Positions 18,092 through 25,001 of a stretch of DNA of 64,000 bases are shown here, piece after piece; the stretch's first letter is position 1, and every line of letters begins with the position of its first letter. The stretch is taken from the NCBI RefSeq assembly GCF_030852425.1, contig NZ_NSDM01000012.1:186001-250000 (forward strand). The letters are read 5' to 3'. This DNA comes from Saccharothrix longispora (GTDB taxonomy: Bacteria; Actinomycetota; Actinomycetes; Mycobacteriales; Pseudonocardiaceae). The notes beneath the pieces were generated by a model. That model was not told where the DNA came from and made no database searches. It saw only the letters and a list, made by a program, of their open reading frames with translations. The translations under genes and the position numbers were made by a program.

Positions 18092-18389
18092 CGTCGATCA
18101 CCTGGTCGTGAGTGGTGCTCGCTTCACGCCTCCGCTGTGCCGGTGGCGCGAGCCCCGCACGGGTGTGCAGGTACGCCACCGAGAACGCGAGCGCGTCGCC
18201 GTCGAGCAGGTGCACCACGGTGCGGTCGGCGTAGCGGCCCGCGATCTCGTCCGCGAACTGGTCGGCGGCGAGCCGCGCCGCGATGAGGCCGGGCGCCGTC
18301 GCGGCGAGCTCTCTGCCGTCGGCGCGCACGACGACGGCCCAGTCGTCGCCGTCGCGCCGGTAGTTCGCGGTGATGGGGAGTTTGGACAT
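18087..18389 (-). CDS. conserved-looking small hypothetical protein
   Basis: The 100-aa protein reads MSKLPITANYRRDGDDW.. followed by AVVVRADGRELAATAPGLIAARLAADQFADEIAGRY and TVVHLLDGDALAFSVAYLHTRAG. A first beta hairpin and two helices give a HicB-like or double-stranded-RNA-like fold pattern, but I cannot assign a family. ATG at 18389 has GGAGG about 9 nt upstream. Its stop lies in the CCTAGG palindrome before the TetR gene on the same strand, so the two could be transcribed together. Confidence 0.6.
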   Translation of the reverse strand: MSKLPITANYRRDGDDWAVVVRADGRELAATAPGLIAARLAADQFADEIAGRYADRTVVHLLDGDALAFSVAYLHTRAGLAPPAQRRREASTTHDQVIDA

Positions 18390-18505
18390 GCCTGCGCCCT
18401 CCGTCGGTCCTCTGTCCCCATCTGACCGGCGTTTCGGGCCGAGCACGTCGTCTGTCCCTCTAACGAGTGAGAGGTTCCGGGGGTTGCCTCCCACCTGCGG
18501 GGGAT

Positions 18506-18541
18506 GGCGTCCCGACGCCATTCGCCGGGCGTCGGGACGCC
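18506..18541. promoter_or_regulatory. perfect 14-bp inverted repeat of two self-palindromic arms
   Basis: GGCGTCCCGACGCC (18506-18519) and GGCGTCGGGACGCC (18528-18541) are exact reverse complements, with 8 nt between. Each arm is itself nearly self-complementary, so either a long hairpin or a cruciform could form. It lies in the 259-nt divergent gap between the small gene at 18087 and the LAxTG protein at 18649. An operator pair or a transcription terminator are both possible. Confidence 0.5.
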
Positions 18542-18648
18542 GAACGAACCATTACCCGGTCGTGTACTGAGGGTGCGTGATCGTTAACGGCGGGAATTGA
18601 GGTGCCGATAGGCCGAACGGAGCAACATCGTCAGCCTTGGAGGTCTGC

Positions 18649-19248
18649 GTGAGTCGTCGAACCGCCGTCGCGGTGAGCCTGTCGCTCGGTCTGCTGCTCG
18701 TGCCGGGGGTGGCGCTGGCGTCCCCGTGGTCGCCGCCCGCCGATCCGCCGGGGCGGGGTGACGTCTGCGATCGCGGCGAGCCGCCGTGTCACACCACCAC
18801 CACCACCACCACCCGGCCGACCACCACCACCCGGCCGACCACCACCACCCGGCCGACCACCACCACCCGGCCGACCACGACGACCACCGGGGTCTCGGGC
18901 ACGTCCGCGACCTCGACCACGACGACCACCACGCAGGTCTCCGGCACCTCGGCGACGTCCACGACCACGACCACGACCGCCGTGTCGGGCACGTCGGCGA
19001 CGTCGTCCACGACCGACCCGGTCACGTCCGCGACGTCCACCGGCCCCACCACGGGGCAGCTCGCGTCCACCACCACCGCCGCCGTCGCGCCGGCCGGGGG
19101 GCGGTCCGTCCTGGTCGCGGCCTCGGACGAGCGGCGGGCGTTGGCCGACACGGGCGCCACCCCGGCGCTGACGGCCCTCGCCGGCCTGGCGACCGTGCTG
19201 GCGGGTGCCGTCCTGCTCCTCTTCGGCCGCCGCAGGCGAGGCGCCTGA
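18649..19248 (+). CDS. threonine-rich LAxTG cell-wall surface protein
   Basis: The 199-aa protein has a signal peptide (RRTAVAVSLSLGLLLVPGVALA), then a Cys pair (CDRGEPPC). A long Thr-rich stalk follows with two repeat types: RPTTTT (four copies) and VSGTSATSTTTTTT (three copies). It ends with LADTG, a hydrophobic helix (LTALAGLATVLAGAVLLLF) and GRRRRGA. LAxTG motifs are used by class E sortases in high-GC actinobacteria, so the protein is predicted to be covalently bound to peptidoglycan. GTG at 18649 follows TTGGAGG. The stalk is probably O-glycosylated. No sortase gene is in the window. Confidence 0.88.
   Translation: MSRRTAVAVSLSLGLLLVPGVALASPWSPPADPPGRGDVCDRGEPPCHTTTTTTTRPTTTTRPTTTTRPTTTTRPTTTTTGVSGTSATSTTTTTTQVSGTSATSTTTTTTAVSGTSATSSTTDPVTSATSTGPTTGQLASTTTAAVAPAGGRSVLVAASDERRALADTGATPALTALAGLATVLAGAVLLLFGRRRRGA
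18814..18885 (+). repeat. 18-bp in-frame tandem repeat encoding RPTTTT
   Basis: The unit CGGCCGACCACCACCACC occurs about four times in a row (18814, 18832, 18850, 18868), the last copy with small changes. It lies within the stalk of the LAxTG surface protein and codes for RPTTTT. Such repeats change length by slippage or recombination. Confidence 0.85.
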
Positions 19249-19252
19249 ACCC

Positions 19253-19888
19253 CTACCCCAGCCGGGCCGCCACGCCACGCCACACCACGTCCATGACGTA
19301 GCGGGTGGCCCGCTCGGGGCCGATGTCGGGACGGCGCTCGCACCACAGGGCCAGCCGCTCGGTGGACCCGACCACGATCTCGGCGAACGCCTCCGCCTCC
19401 ACCGCGTCGACGTCCGGGGCGAAGGCGAGCAGCACCGCCGCGATCAGGTCGGTCTGCTGCCGCCGGATGCCCTCGACCTCCTCGACGGCGGACGGCACCG
19501 TGATCGCCGCCTCGTGGCGCAGCAGCGACCACGACTGCTTGTGCCCGGCGATGAACTCGAAGAAGGCGAGCAGGCCGCGCCGCAGGACCTCCTCGGGGCC
19601 GTCCGCGCCGGCGATGGCCTGCTGCGTGCGCTCCAGCAGTTCGGTGCGCGCGCGGTGGATGCAGCCGATGAGCAGGCCCTCCTTGGAGCCGTAGTACTCG
19701 TACAGCATCGGCTTGGACACGCCGACCCGTTCGGCGATCTCGTCCATCGACGCCGCCAGGTACCCGCGCTCGGCGAAGACGGTCTCGGCGACGTCGAGCA
19801 TCTGCGCCTTGCGCTGCGCCTTGGGCATCCGGCGGCGCTTCGGCCGGGCGTCGGCACGTTCGGCGTCGGCGCGCCCCGCGGAAGTCAC
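19253..19888 (-). CDS. TetR/AcrR family transcriptional regulator
   Basis: This 211-aa regulator has a basic N-terminal tail (RPKRRRMPKAQRKAQ) and TetR HTH (MLDVAETVFAERGYLAASMDEIAERVGVSKPMLYEYYGSKEGLL, recognition helix SKPMLYEYY). It is divergent from the Baeyer-Villiger monooxygenase gene at 19964, with a 75-nt gap that carries a TTACT/AGTAA dyad, the expected place for its operator. It most likely represses that gene and itself. The C-terminal domain (AVEEVEGIRRQQTDLIAAVL) shows no recognised ligand signature. Confidence 0.9.
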   Translation of the reverse strand: MTSAGRADAERADARPKRRRMPKAQRKAQMLDVAETVFAERGYLAASMDEIAERVGVSKPMLYEYYGSKEGLLIGCIHRARTELLERTQQAIAGADGPEEVLRRGLLAFFEFIAGHKQSWSLLRHEAAITVPSAVEEVEGIRRQQTDLIAAVLLAFAPDVDAVEAEAFAEIVVGSTERLALWCERRPDIGPERATRYVMDVVWRGVAARLG

Positions 19889-19906
19889 GAACCGCAGACT
19901 ACCGGA

Positions 19907-19927
19907 GGTAACTTACTTCGAGTAACC
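19907..19927. promoter_or_regulatory. TTACT-tcg-AGTAA dyad between TetR and BVMO genes
   Basis: TTACTTCGAGTAA (19913-19925) is a 5+5 inverted repeat with a 3-nt spacer, flanked by GGTAAC on the left and ending CC on the right. It lies in the divergent promoter region about 20 nt before the TetR start. A related sequence, GTTACCAGTGAGTAAC, lies before the acyl-CoA oxidase gene at 35946. Confidence 0.6.
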
Positions 19928-19963
19928 TACTGAGCAGTATGTAGCCGGACTTGGAGGACGGGC

Positions 19964-21451
19964 ATGCACCGAGAGGTCAAGGTCCTGGTCATCGGCACGG
20001 GTTTCTCCGGCCTGGGCATGGCGATCGAGCTCAAGCGCAGCGGGGAGCGCGACTTCGTCGTGCTGGAGAAGGCGTCCGACCTCGGTGGCACCTGGCGGGA
20101 CAACTCCTACCCGGGCTGCGCGTGCGACGTGCCGTCGCACATGTACTCGTTCTCCTTCGAGCTGAACCCGCGCTGGTCGCGCATGTTCGCCAAGCAGCCG
20201 GAGATCCGGGACTACCTGCACCGCGTGGCCGAGAAGTACCGCCTGCGCGAGCACATCCGGTTCGACAGCGAGGTGGCCGGCGCCCGGTGGGACGAGGACG
20301 CCAAGGTCTGGCACGTCTCCACCGGGAACGGCGACACCTACACCGCGAAGGCCGTGGTGGCGGGCGTCGGGGCGCTGCACATCCCGAACGTCCCGGTGCT
20401 GCCCGGCATCGAGAAGTTCGAGGGCAGGGCGTTCCACTCGGCCCGGTGGGACCACGAGCACGACCTCGCGGGGCGGAAGGTCGCCGTCGTCGGCACCGGC
20501 GCGAGCGCGATCCAGTTCGTGCCGCGGATCGCCGACCAGGTCGGCCGCATGACGATCTTCCAGCGCACGCCGCCGTGGATCATGCCCAAGATGGACCGGT
20601 CCATCAGCGGCTGGGAGCAGAGGCTGTTCGGCGCGCTGCCGTTCACCCAACGCCTGTACCGCGACTACGTCTACTGGGTGCGCGAGTCCAGCGCGCTGGG
20701 CTTCGCGGTGAACCCGAAGATCATGGAGTTCGCCCAGGGCGTCGCCCGCCGCCACCTGCGCGGTCAGGTCGAGGACCCGGCGCTGCGGGAGAAGCTGACG
20801 CCCGACTACACCATGGGGTGCAAGCGCGTGCTGATCTCCAACGACTTCTACCCGGCGCTGAACAGGCCCACCGTGGACCTCGTGACCGACGGCATCGCCG
20901 AGGTGCGCGAGCACTCGATCGTGGACAACGCGGGCGTCGAGCACGAGGTCGACACGATCATCTACGGCACCGGCTTCCACGTGGTCGACTCGTACGACTA
21001 CCTCGACATCACCGGCAAGGGCGGCGTCGACCTGTCGAAGAAGTGGCGCGAGGAGGGCATCGAGACCTACTACGGCATCACGGTCTCCGGGTTCCCCAAC
21101 TTCTTCTTCCTGCTCGGCCCGAACACCGGCCTCGGTCACAACTCGGTGGTGTTCATGATCGAGTCGCAGATCCGCTACGTCCGCCAGTGCCTGGACCTGC
21201 TGGACCGGCACCGCGCGGACGAGTTGGACGTGCGACCGGACGTACAGGCGCGGTTCAACCGGCAGTTGCAGCGCAAGCTCACCAAGGGCGTGTGGACCGA
21301 GGGCGGCTGCAAGAGCTGGTACCTGGACGCGCGGGGCGTCAACCGCACCGTGTGGCCCGGCTTCACCTGGCGCTACTGGATGCGCACCAGGACCGTGAAC
21401 CCGGCCGACTACACCCTGACCAGGGCCCGCCGCGCCAAAGTCCACGCCTGA
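19964..21451 (+). CDS. Baeyer-Villiger-type flavin monooxygenase (EthA-like)
   Basis: This 495-aa enzyme has the FAD fold VLVIGTGFSGLGMAIELK, GGTWRDNSYPGCACDVPSH, the BVMO fingerprint FxGxxxHxxxW (F152 to W162, followed by Asp: FEGRAFHSARWD), and an NADPH fold VAVVGTGASAIQF. LGPNTGLGHNS occurs near the end. Such enzymes insert oxygen next to a carbonyl using NADPH, and EthA of mycobacteria activates ethionamide. The substrate here is unknown, ketone or steroid being possible. It is controlled probably by the divergent TetR gene. Its stop codon is the left terminus of the repeat element at 21449. Confidence 0.92.
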   Translation: MHREVKVLVIGTGFSGLGMAIELKRSGERDFVVLEKASDLGGTWRDNSYPGCACDVPSHMYSFSFELNPRWSRMFAKQPEIRDYLHRVAEKYRLREHIRFDSEVAGARWDEDAKVWHVSTGNGDTYTAKAVVAGVGALHIPNVPVLPGIEKFEGRAFHSARWDHEHDLAGRKVAVVGTGASAIQFVPRIADQVGRMTIFQRTPPWIMPKMDRSISGWEQRLFGALPFTQRLYRDYVYWVRESSALGFAVNPKIMEFAQGVARRHLRGQVEDPALREKLTPDYTMGCKRVLISNDFYPALNRPTVDLVTDGIAEVREHSIVDNAGVEHEVDTIIYGTGFHVVDSYDYLDITGKGGVDLSKKWREEGIETYYGITVSGFPNFFFLLGPNTGLGHNSVVFMIESQIRYVRQCLDLLDRHRADELDVRPDVQARFNRQLQRKLTKGVWTEGGCKSWYLDARGVNRTVWPGFTWRYWMRTRTVNPADYTLTRARRAKVHA

Positions 21452-21665
21452 CCCGAGTCGTACGTTCAGGCCGCGCGTGTCGTACGTTCACGCCGCGCGT
21501 GTCGTACGTTCAGGCCCGGTGTGTCGAACGTTCAGGGCCTTCGAGTCCCCACTTCCGGAGGGGGAACTCGGGGGTCCTGAAGTTACGACTCGCCGAGCGC
21601 GAACGTACGACACGCGCGGGCTGAACGTACGACACGCGTGGTGCGAACGTACGACTCGCGGGTCA
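21449..21665. repeat. 22-bp modular inverted-repeat element, copy B, between convergent genes
   Basis: On the left, four 22-bp modules (starting 21455, 21477, 21499, 21521) of the form G(A/T)GTCGTACGTTCAGG plus six bases lie in exact tandem. On the right four modules of the same sequence run in reverse to 21665. The ends are TGACCCG (21449) and CGGGTCA (21665), and they are the stop codons of the BVMO gene and of gatD. It is the longest of the three copies. The arms form a long imperfect hairpin. Confidence 0.88.
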
Positions 21666-22373
21666 GAGGCCGGCGGCCTTGGTGCGCTCGGCGCGCAGGC
21701 GGGTCACGTCGGCCAGTTCGAGCGGGGCCGGCTTGACGCCCGTCGCCCACTCGATCAGCAGGTCGGCGATCTGCGGGTTGCGCGGCAGCACGGGACCGTG
21801 CAGGTAGGTGCACAGGATGCGCCCCTGCACCGCGCCCTCCACCGAGCCGTCGTTGCCGGTGCCCACCTTGACGTGCGCCAGCGGCTGCGCGGACGGCCCG
21901 AGCACGGTGCGGCCCTGGTGGTTCTCGAAACCCGTCAGGACCCCTTCGAACAGGCCGTTCGCGGGCGTCGCGACCACCTCGCCGATCGCCCGGCTGCCAC
22001 CCGCGTGCGACGTCGAGTCGATCAGGCCCAGACCGGGGTGCGTGACCTGGTCGGCCCGGGTGAACGACTCGCCGAAGATCTGGATGCCCGCGCACACGCC
22101 GAGGACCACCGCGCCGCGCGCCGCCGCCCGCTGCATGCCCGGGTGCTCCCGCAGGTGCCGCACGGCCAGCGTCTGCGCGGTGTCCTCGCCGCCGCCGACC
22201 ACGTAGATGTCGCACGAGTCGGGCACCGGCTCGCCGAACCGCACCGTGACGATCTCCGCGGCGATGCCGCGCCACGTCATGCGCTTCTCCAGCACGACCG
22301 CGTTGCCGAAGTCGCCGTAGGTGCCGAGCAGGTCGGGCAGCACCAGGGCGATCTGGACCTTGGACGTCGTCAC
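21663..22373 (-). CDS. gatD: lipid II isoglutaminyl synthase, glutamine amidotransferase subunit GatD
   Basis: This 236-aa class I amidotransferase-like subunit supplies ammonia from glutamine to MurT, which amidates D-glutamate in lipid II. It shows VVLGVCAGIQIFG with the nucleophile Cys, IYVVGGGEDTAQTL, GFENHQGRTVLGP and CTYLHGPVLPRNP with the catalytic His, all characteristic of GatD/CobBQ-like proteins. GTG at 22373 overlaps the murT stop as GTGA, so translation is coupled. The stop codon lies in the repeat element at 21449-21665. Confidence 0.95.
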   Translation of the reverse strand: MTTSKVQIALVLPDLLGTYGDFGNAVVLEKRMTWRGIAAEIVTVRFGEPVPDSCDIYVVGGGEDTAQTLAVRHLREHPGMQRAAARGAVVLGVCAGIQIFGESFTRADQVTHPGLGLIDSTSHAGGSRAIGEVVATPANGLFEGVLTGFENHQGRTVLGPSAQPLAHVKVGTGNDGSVEGAVQGRILCTYLHGPVLPRNPQIADLLIEWATGVKPAPLELADVTRLRAERTKAAGL

Positions 22374-23620
22374 TCGGCGGCCCTCGCGTTCAGGTCCCGG
22401 AAAGCGGTGTAGTTGGCGATGACCTCGACGGGGCCCGGCGGCATCTCGTCGATCGCCTTGAGCGGGTCGGGCACGATCGTGTGCTGCACCTCGGCGTAGG
22501 TGAGCCGCACGGCCAGGTCGGTGGCGCGCTCGCCGGACGCGATGACCCGGCGGCCCTGCAACCTCTCGAACGGCACGTCCCACAGCCACGACAGGTCGCG
22601 GCCGTCGGCCTCCTGCGCGTTGATCACCAGCACGGCCGGGTGGTCGGCCTCGCGCACCACGGTCAGCGTCTCGCTCCAGCCCGCCGGGTTCTTGGACAGC
22701 AGCAACCGGGCGCGGTGGCCAGACCGCTGGATCGTCCGGTACCGGCCCGCCACGTTGGACACGCCGCGCAACCGCTGCACGGCCTCCTCGACCGGCACGC
22801 CGAGCGCGACCGCCGCCGCGGCGGCCATCACCGCGTTGGCCTGGTTGAACTTGCCGGGCAGCCGCAGCGACAGCTCGACCTTCGCGCCGTTCGGCGTCAC
22901 CAGCCGGCCGTCACCGGTGATCCAGTTCGGCCGCGGCCGGGCGAGGTCGCAGCCGGTGCAGTACCAGTGCTCGCCCTCCCAGCGGATCGGGTCGCCGCAG
23001 CGCGGGCACGAGGCCGCGTCGTTGTGCCAGCCCGTCCCGGTCGCCACCCACACCACGTTCGCGCAGTCGCGGGCGGCCGAGGTGACCATGATGTCGTCGC
23101 AGTTGGCGACCACGGTCCCGGTCACCGCCCCGAGGGCGGCGCGCAGCGACCGCTCGATCGTGCGGACCTCGCCGACCCGGTCGAGCTGGTCGCGCGACAG
23201 GTTCAGCAGCACGGCCACGGCGGGCGACGCCGCCCGCACGACCTCGGGGAAGTACCCCTCGTCGACCTCCAGCACCGCGTACGGCGCGTCGGGCTGCTTG
23301 GACAGCGCGGTCACGTGCCCGTCGGGCATGTTCGCGCCACCGTGGTTGGTGGCCACCTCGCCCAGGTAGGACACGGCGCGGCTGAGCATCATCGTGCTGG
23401 TGGTCTTGCCGTTGGTCCCGGTCACCAGTGCGACGGCACGACCCTGGGTGAGGTGCGCCAACGCCTGCGGGTCCAGCCGCAGCGCGACCCGGCCGCCGAT
23501 CATGCCACCGGCGCCGAGGCCCATCTTCTGCGACAGCTTCGAGCTCATGTTGCCCAGTCGCACGGCGGCTGCGGTGCGCAGCGGCAGGCGGGCTGGGTCT
23601 GCACCTGGAGTGTTCGGCAA
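22370..23620 (-). CDS. murT: lipid II isoglutaminyl synthase, MurT subunit
   Basis: This 416-aa Mur-ligase-like protein carries the ATP motif TGTNGKTTSTMML, GGANMPDGHVTAL, NLSRDQLDR and NCDDIMV. It has the MurT-specific zinc ribbon CPRCG..CTGCD inside the central domain, and a DUF1727 C-terminal domain (LVINAQEADGRDLSWLWDVPF). With GatD it converts D-isoglutamate of lipid II to isoglutamine. The start is TTG at 23620, supported by AGGAAG a few bases upstream; no ATG or GTG fits as well. A regulator gene lies 42 nt upstream on the same strand. Confidence 0.95.
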   Translation of the reverse strand: MPNTPGADPARLPLRTAAAVRLGNMSSKLSQKMGLGAGGMIGGRVALRLDPQALAHLTQGRAVALVTGTNGKTTSTMMLSRAVSYLGEVATNHGGANMPDGHVTALSKQPDAPYAVLEVDEGYFPEVVRAASPAVAVLLNLSRDQLDRVGEVRTIERSLRAALGAVTGTVVANCDDIMVTSAARDCANVVWVATGTGWHNDAASCPRCGDPIRWEGEHWYCTGCDLARPRPNWITGDGRLVTPNGAKVELSLRLPGKFNQANAVMAAAAAVALGVPVEEAVQRLRGVSNVAGRYRTIQRSGHRARLLLSKNPAGWSETLTVVREADHPAVLVINAQEADGRDLSWLWDVPFERLQGRRVIASGERATDLAVRLTYAEVQHTIVPDPLKAIDEMPPGPVEVIANYTAFRDLNARAAE

Positions 23621-23662
23621 GCGACTTCCTGCACGGTCAGGGGTGGGGAGAGTGCCCCGATG

Positions 23663-24145
23663 CTACCGGGGGCGGTTGCCGTCCAGCTCCCGCAGGGTCC
23701 TGATCAGGTCCACCGTGCTGAGCTGGCACAACTGCGCCATGTACTCCAGCGCGGGCAGGTCCAGGTGCACCTCGGGGGAGTGCCCCGGCACGAGCTGCGC
23801 CAGCCGGCCCTGCGCCCACCGCCGCAGCGGCAGCAGCTGCGGTCGCGTGTCGGCGACGACCGCGCTGAGGTTCACCGCCAGGTGGCCCGCCGGCGCGTCC
23901 CCGAACACACGTTCGTGTACCCGGGCCAAGACCTGGTGCGCGGGGACGCCCAGGGCGACGCAGATCTCGACCAACCGGACCACCGAGCACTGGCGCGTGC
24001 CCAGCTCGTAGGTGGCCAGGGTTTGCAGCGAGATGTCGCTCTGCAGCCGTCGGTTGAGCTCCTTGCGGGTCCATCCGCGCTGCTTGCGCAGGCTGCGCAG
24101 CTCGTCGCCGAGCACGCGCTGGTACGCCGCTGTGTCGATCTGCAC
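23663..24145 (-). CDS. XRE-family helix-turn-helix regulator
   Basis: This 160-aa protein has a Cro/C1-type HTH at the N-terminus (LGDELRSLRKQRGWTRKELNRRLQSDISLQTLATYELGTRQCSVVRLVEICVALGVPAHQVLARV). It is followed by about 85 residues of unrecognised helical sequence ending RTLRELDGN. GTG at 24145 has GGAGGATCGACG in front, a good ribosome site. It lies 42 nt upstream of murT on the same strand, so it is likely part of that operon or its regulator. The same arrangement occurs in other Pseudonocardiales, from memory of such proteins. Confidence 0.85.
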   Translation of the reverse strand: MQIDTAAYQRVLGDELRSLRKQRGWTRKELNRRLQSDISLQTLATYELGTRQCSVVRLVEICVALGVPAHQVLARVHERVFGDAPAGHLAVNLSAVVADTRPQLLPLRRWAQGRLAQLVPGHSPEVHLDLPALEYMAQLCQLSTVDLIRTLRELDGNRPR

Positions 24146-24275
24146 CGTCGATCCTCCGTCCGCGGGGGCCCCGACAGACCCCACGCAGATGGAAAGCGCG
24201 ATACGGCGATTGCTTACGCGAGTTGTCCCATTTAACGCCCGATCGGGCTAATGGAGTGGTACCGAAAGTAGTGTT

Positions 24276-24983
24276 TCACGGGGTCAGGGCACGGGTGACG
24301 CCCTGCTCCGCCGGGCCGAGGAACCGGGGGTCCGGCCGGGCGACGACGCCGTCCCACATCGCCTTGCCCGCCGCGAACACCTCCCGGAAGTGGCCGTAGG
24401 CGGTCGTCGTGGCCCAGCCCCGCGACGTGTCGTGGCCGACGCCGTGCGCCTCCAGGCCCGCCGACCGGCACAGCGCCACGGCGCGCGGCAGGTGGAACCC
24501 CTGCGTCACCACGGTCAGCCGCTCGACGCCGAAGACCCGCTTCGCCCGCGTGCACGAGTCCCACGTGTCCAGTCCCGCGTAGTCGGCCACGACCACCCGC
24601 TCGGGCACGCCGCGGCTGACGAGGTAGTCGCGCATCGCGCTCGGCTCGTCGTAGTCGGTCCTGCTGTTGTCGCCGCTGACCAGCAGGACCTCCACCTTGC
24701 CGGTCCGGTACAGCTGCGCCGCCACGTCCAGCCGGCCGGCCAGGAACGGCGTCGGCTTGCCCGACCGGGTCAGGCCGGCGCCCAGCACCAGCGCCACCGG
24801 CGCCTCGGGCACGTCCGCCGCGCCGTGCACGTACGGGGCGCTGCTGGTGCGCACCCACACCCACGGCGTGGCCGCCAGCACCGCCAGCAGCCCGGTCACG
24901 ACCAGCGCGAGCCGCCACCGCCGCCGCAGCAGCCGTGCGCCGGCCGCCGGCAGTGCGCGCACCCGTTCCGCGAAGTCCCCCAC
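24276..24983 (-). CDS. YdcF/SanA-like DUF218 membrane protein
   Basis: The 235-aa protein has an N-terminal transmembrane helix (LALVVTGLLAVLAATPWVWV) and a DUF218 domain: VALVLGAGLTRSGKPTPFLAGRLD, VLLVSGDNSRTDYDEPSAM, DYAGLDTWDSCTRA and LTVVTQGFHLPRAVALC. This is the SanA/YdcF pattern, a family linked to envelope integrity and vancomycin sensitivity in Escherichia coli. The GTG at 24983 is preceded by the divergent-free minus-strand gap to the LCP gene, with a gap of 18 nt to the LCP stop. The palindrome GCCCGATCGGGC at 24237-24248 follows the stop and could be a terminator. Confidence 0.85.
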   Translation of the reverse strand: MGDFAERVRALPAAGARLLRRRWRLALVVTGLLAVLAATPWVWVRTSSAPYVHGAADVPEAPVALVLGAGLTRSGKPTPFLAGRLDVAAQLYRTGKVEVLLVSGDNSRTDYDEPSAMRDYLVSRGVPERVVVADYAGLDTWDSCTRAKRVFGVERLTVVTQGFHLPRAVALCRSAGLEAHGVGHDTSRGWATTTAYGHFREVFAAGKAMWDGVVARPDPRFLGPAEQGVTRALTP

Positions 24984-25001
24984 GAACGCCCCCGAGTCCT
25001 G

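Noticed and set aside
18786-18900. His-rich frame (HHHHHH) in the stalk region
   Set aside because: It is the out-of-frame reading of the ACC-rich Thr repeats of the surface protein; the sense frame has signal peptide and LADTG.
21449-21665. CRISPR-like array of 22-bp repeats
   Set aside because: The units adjoin without unique spacers and the two halves are inverted; there are no cas genes.
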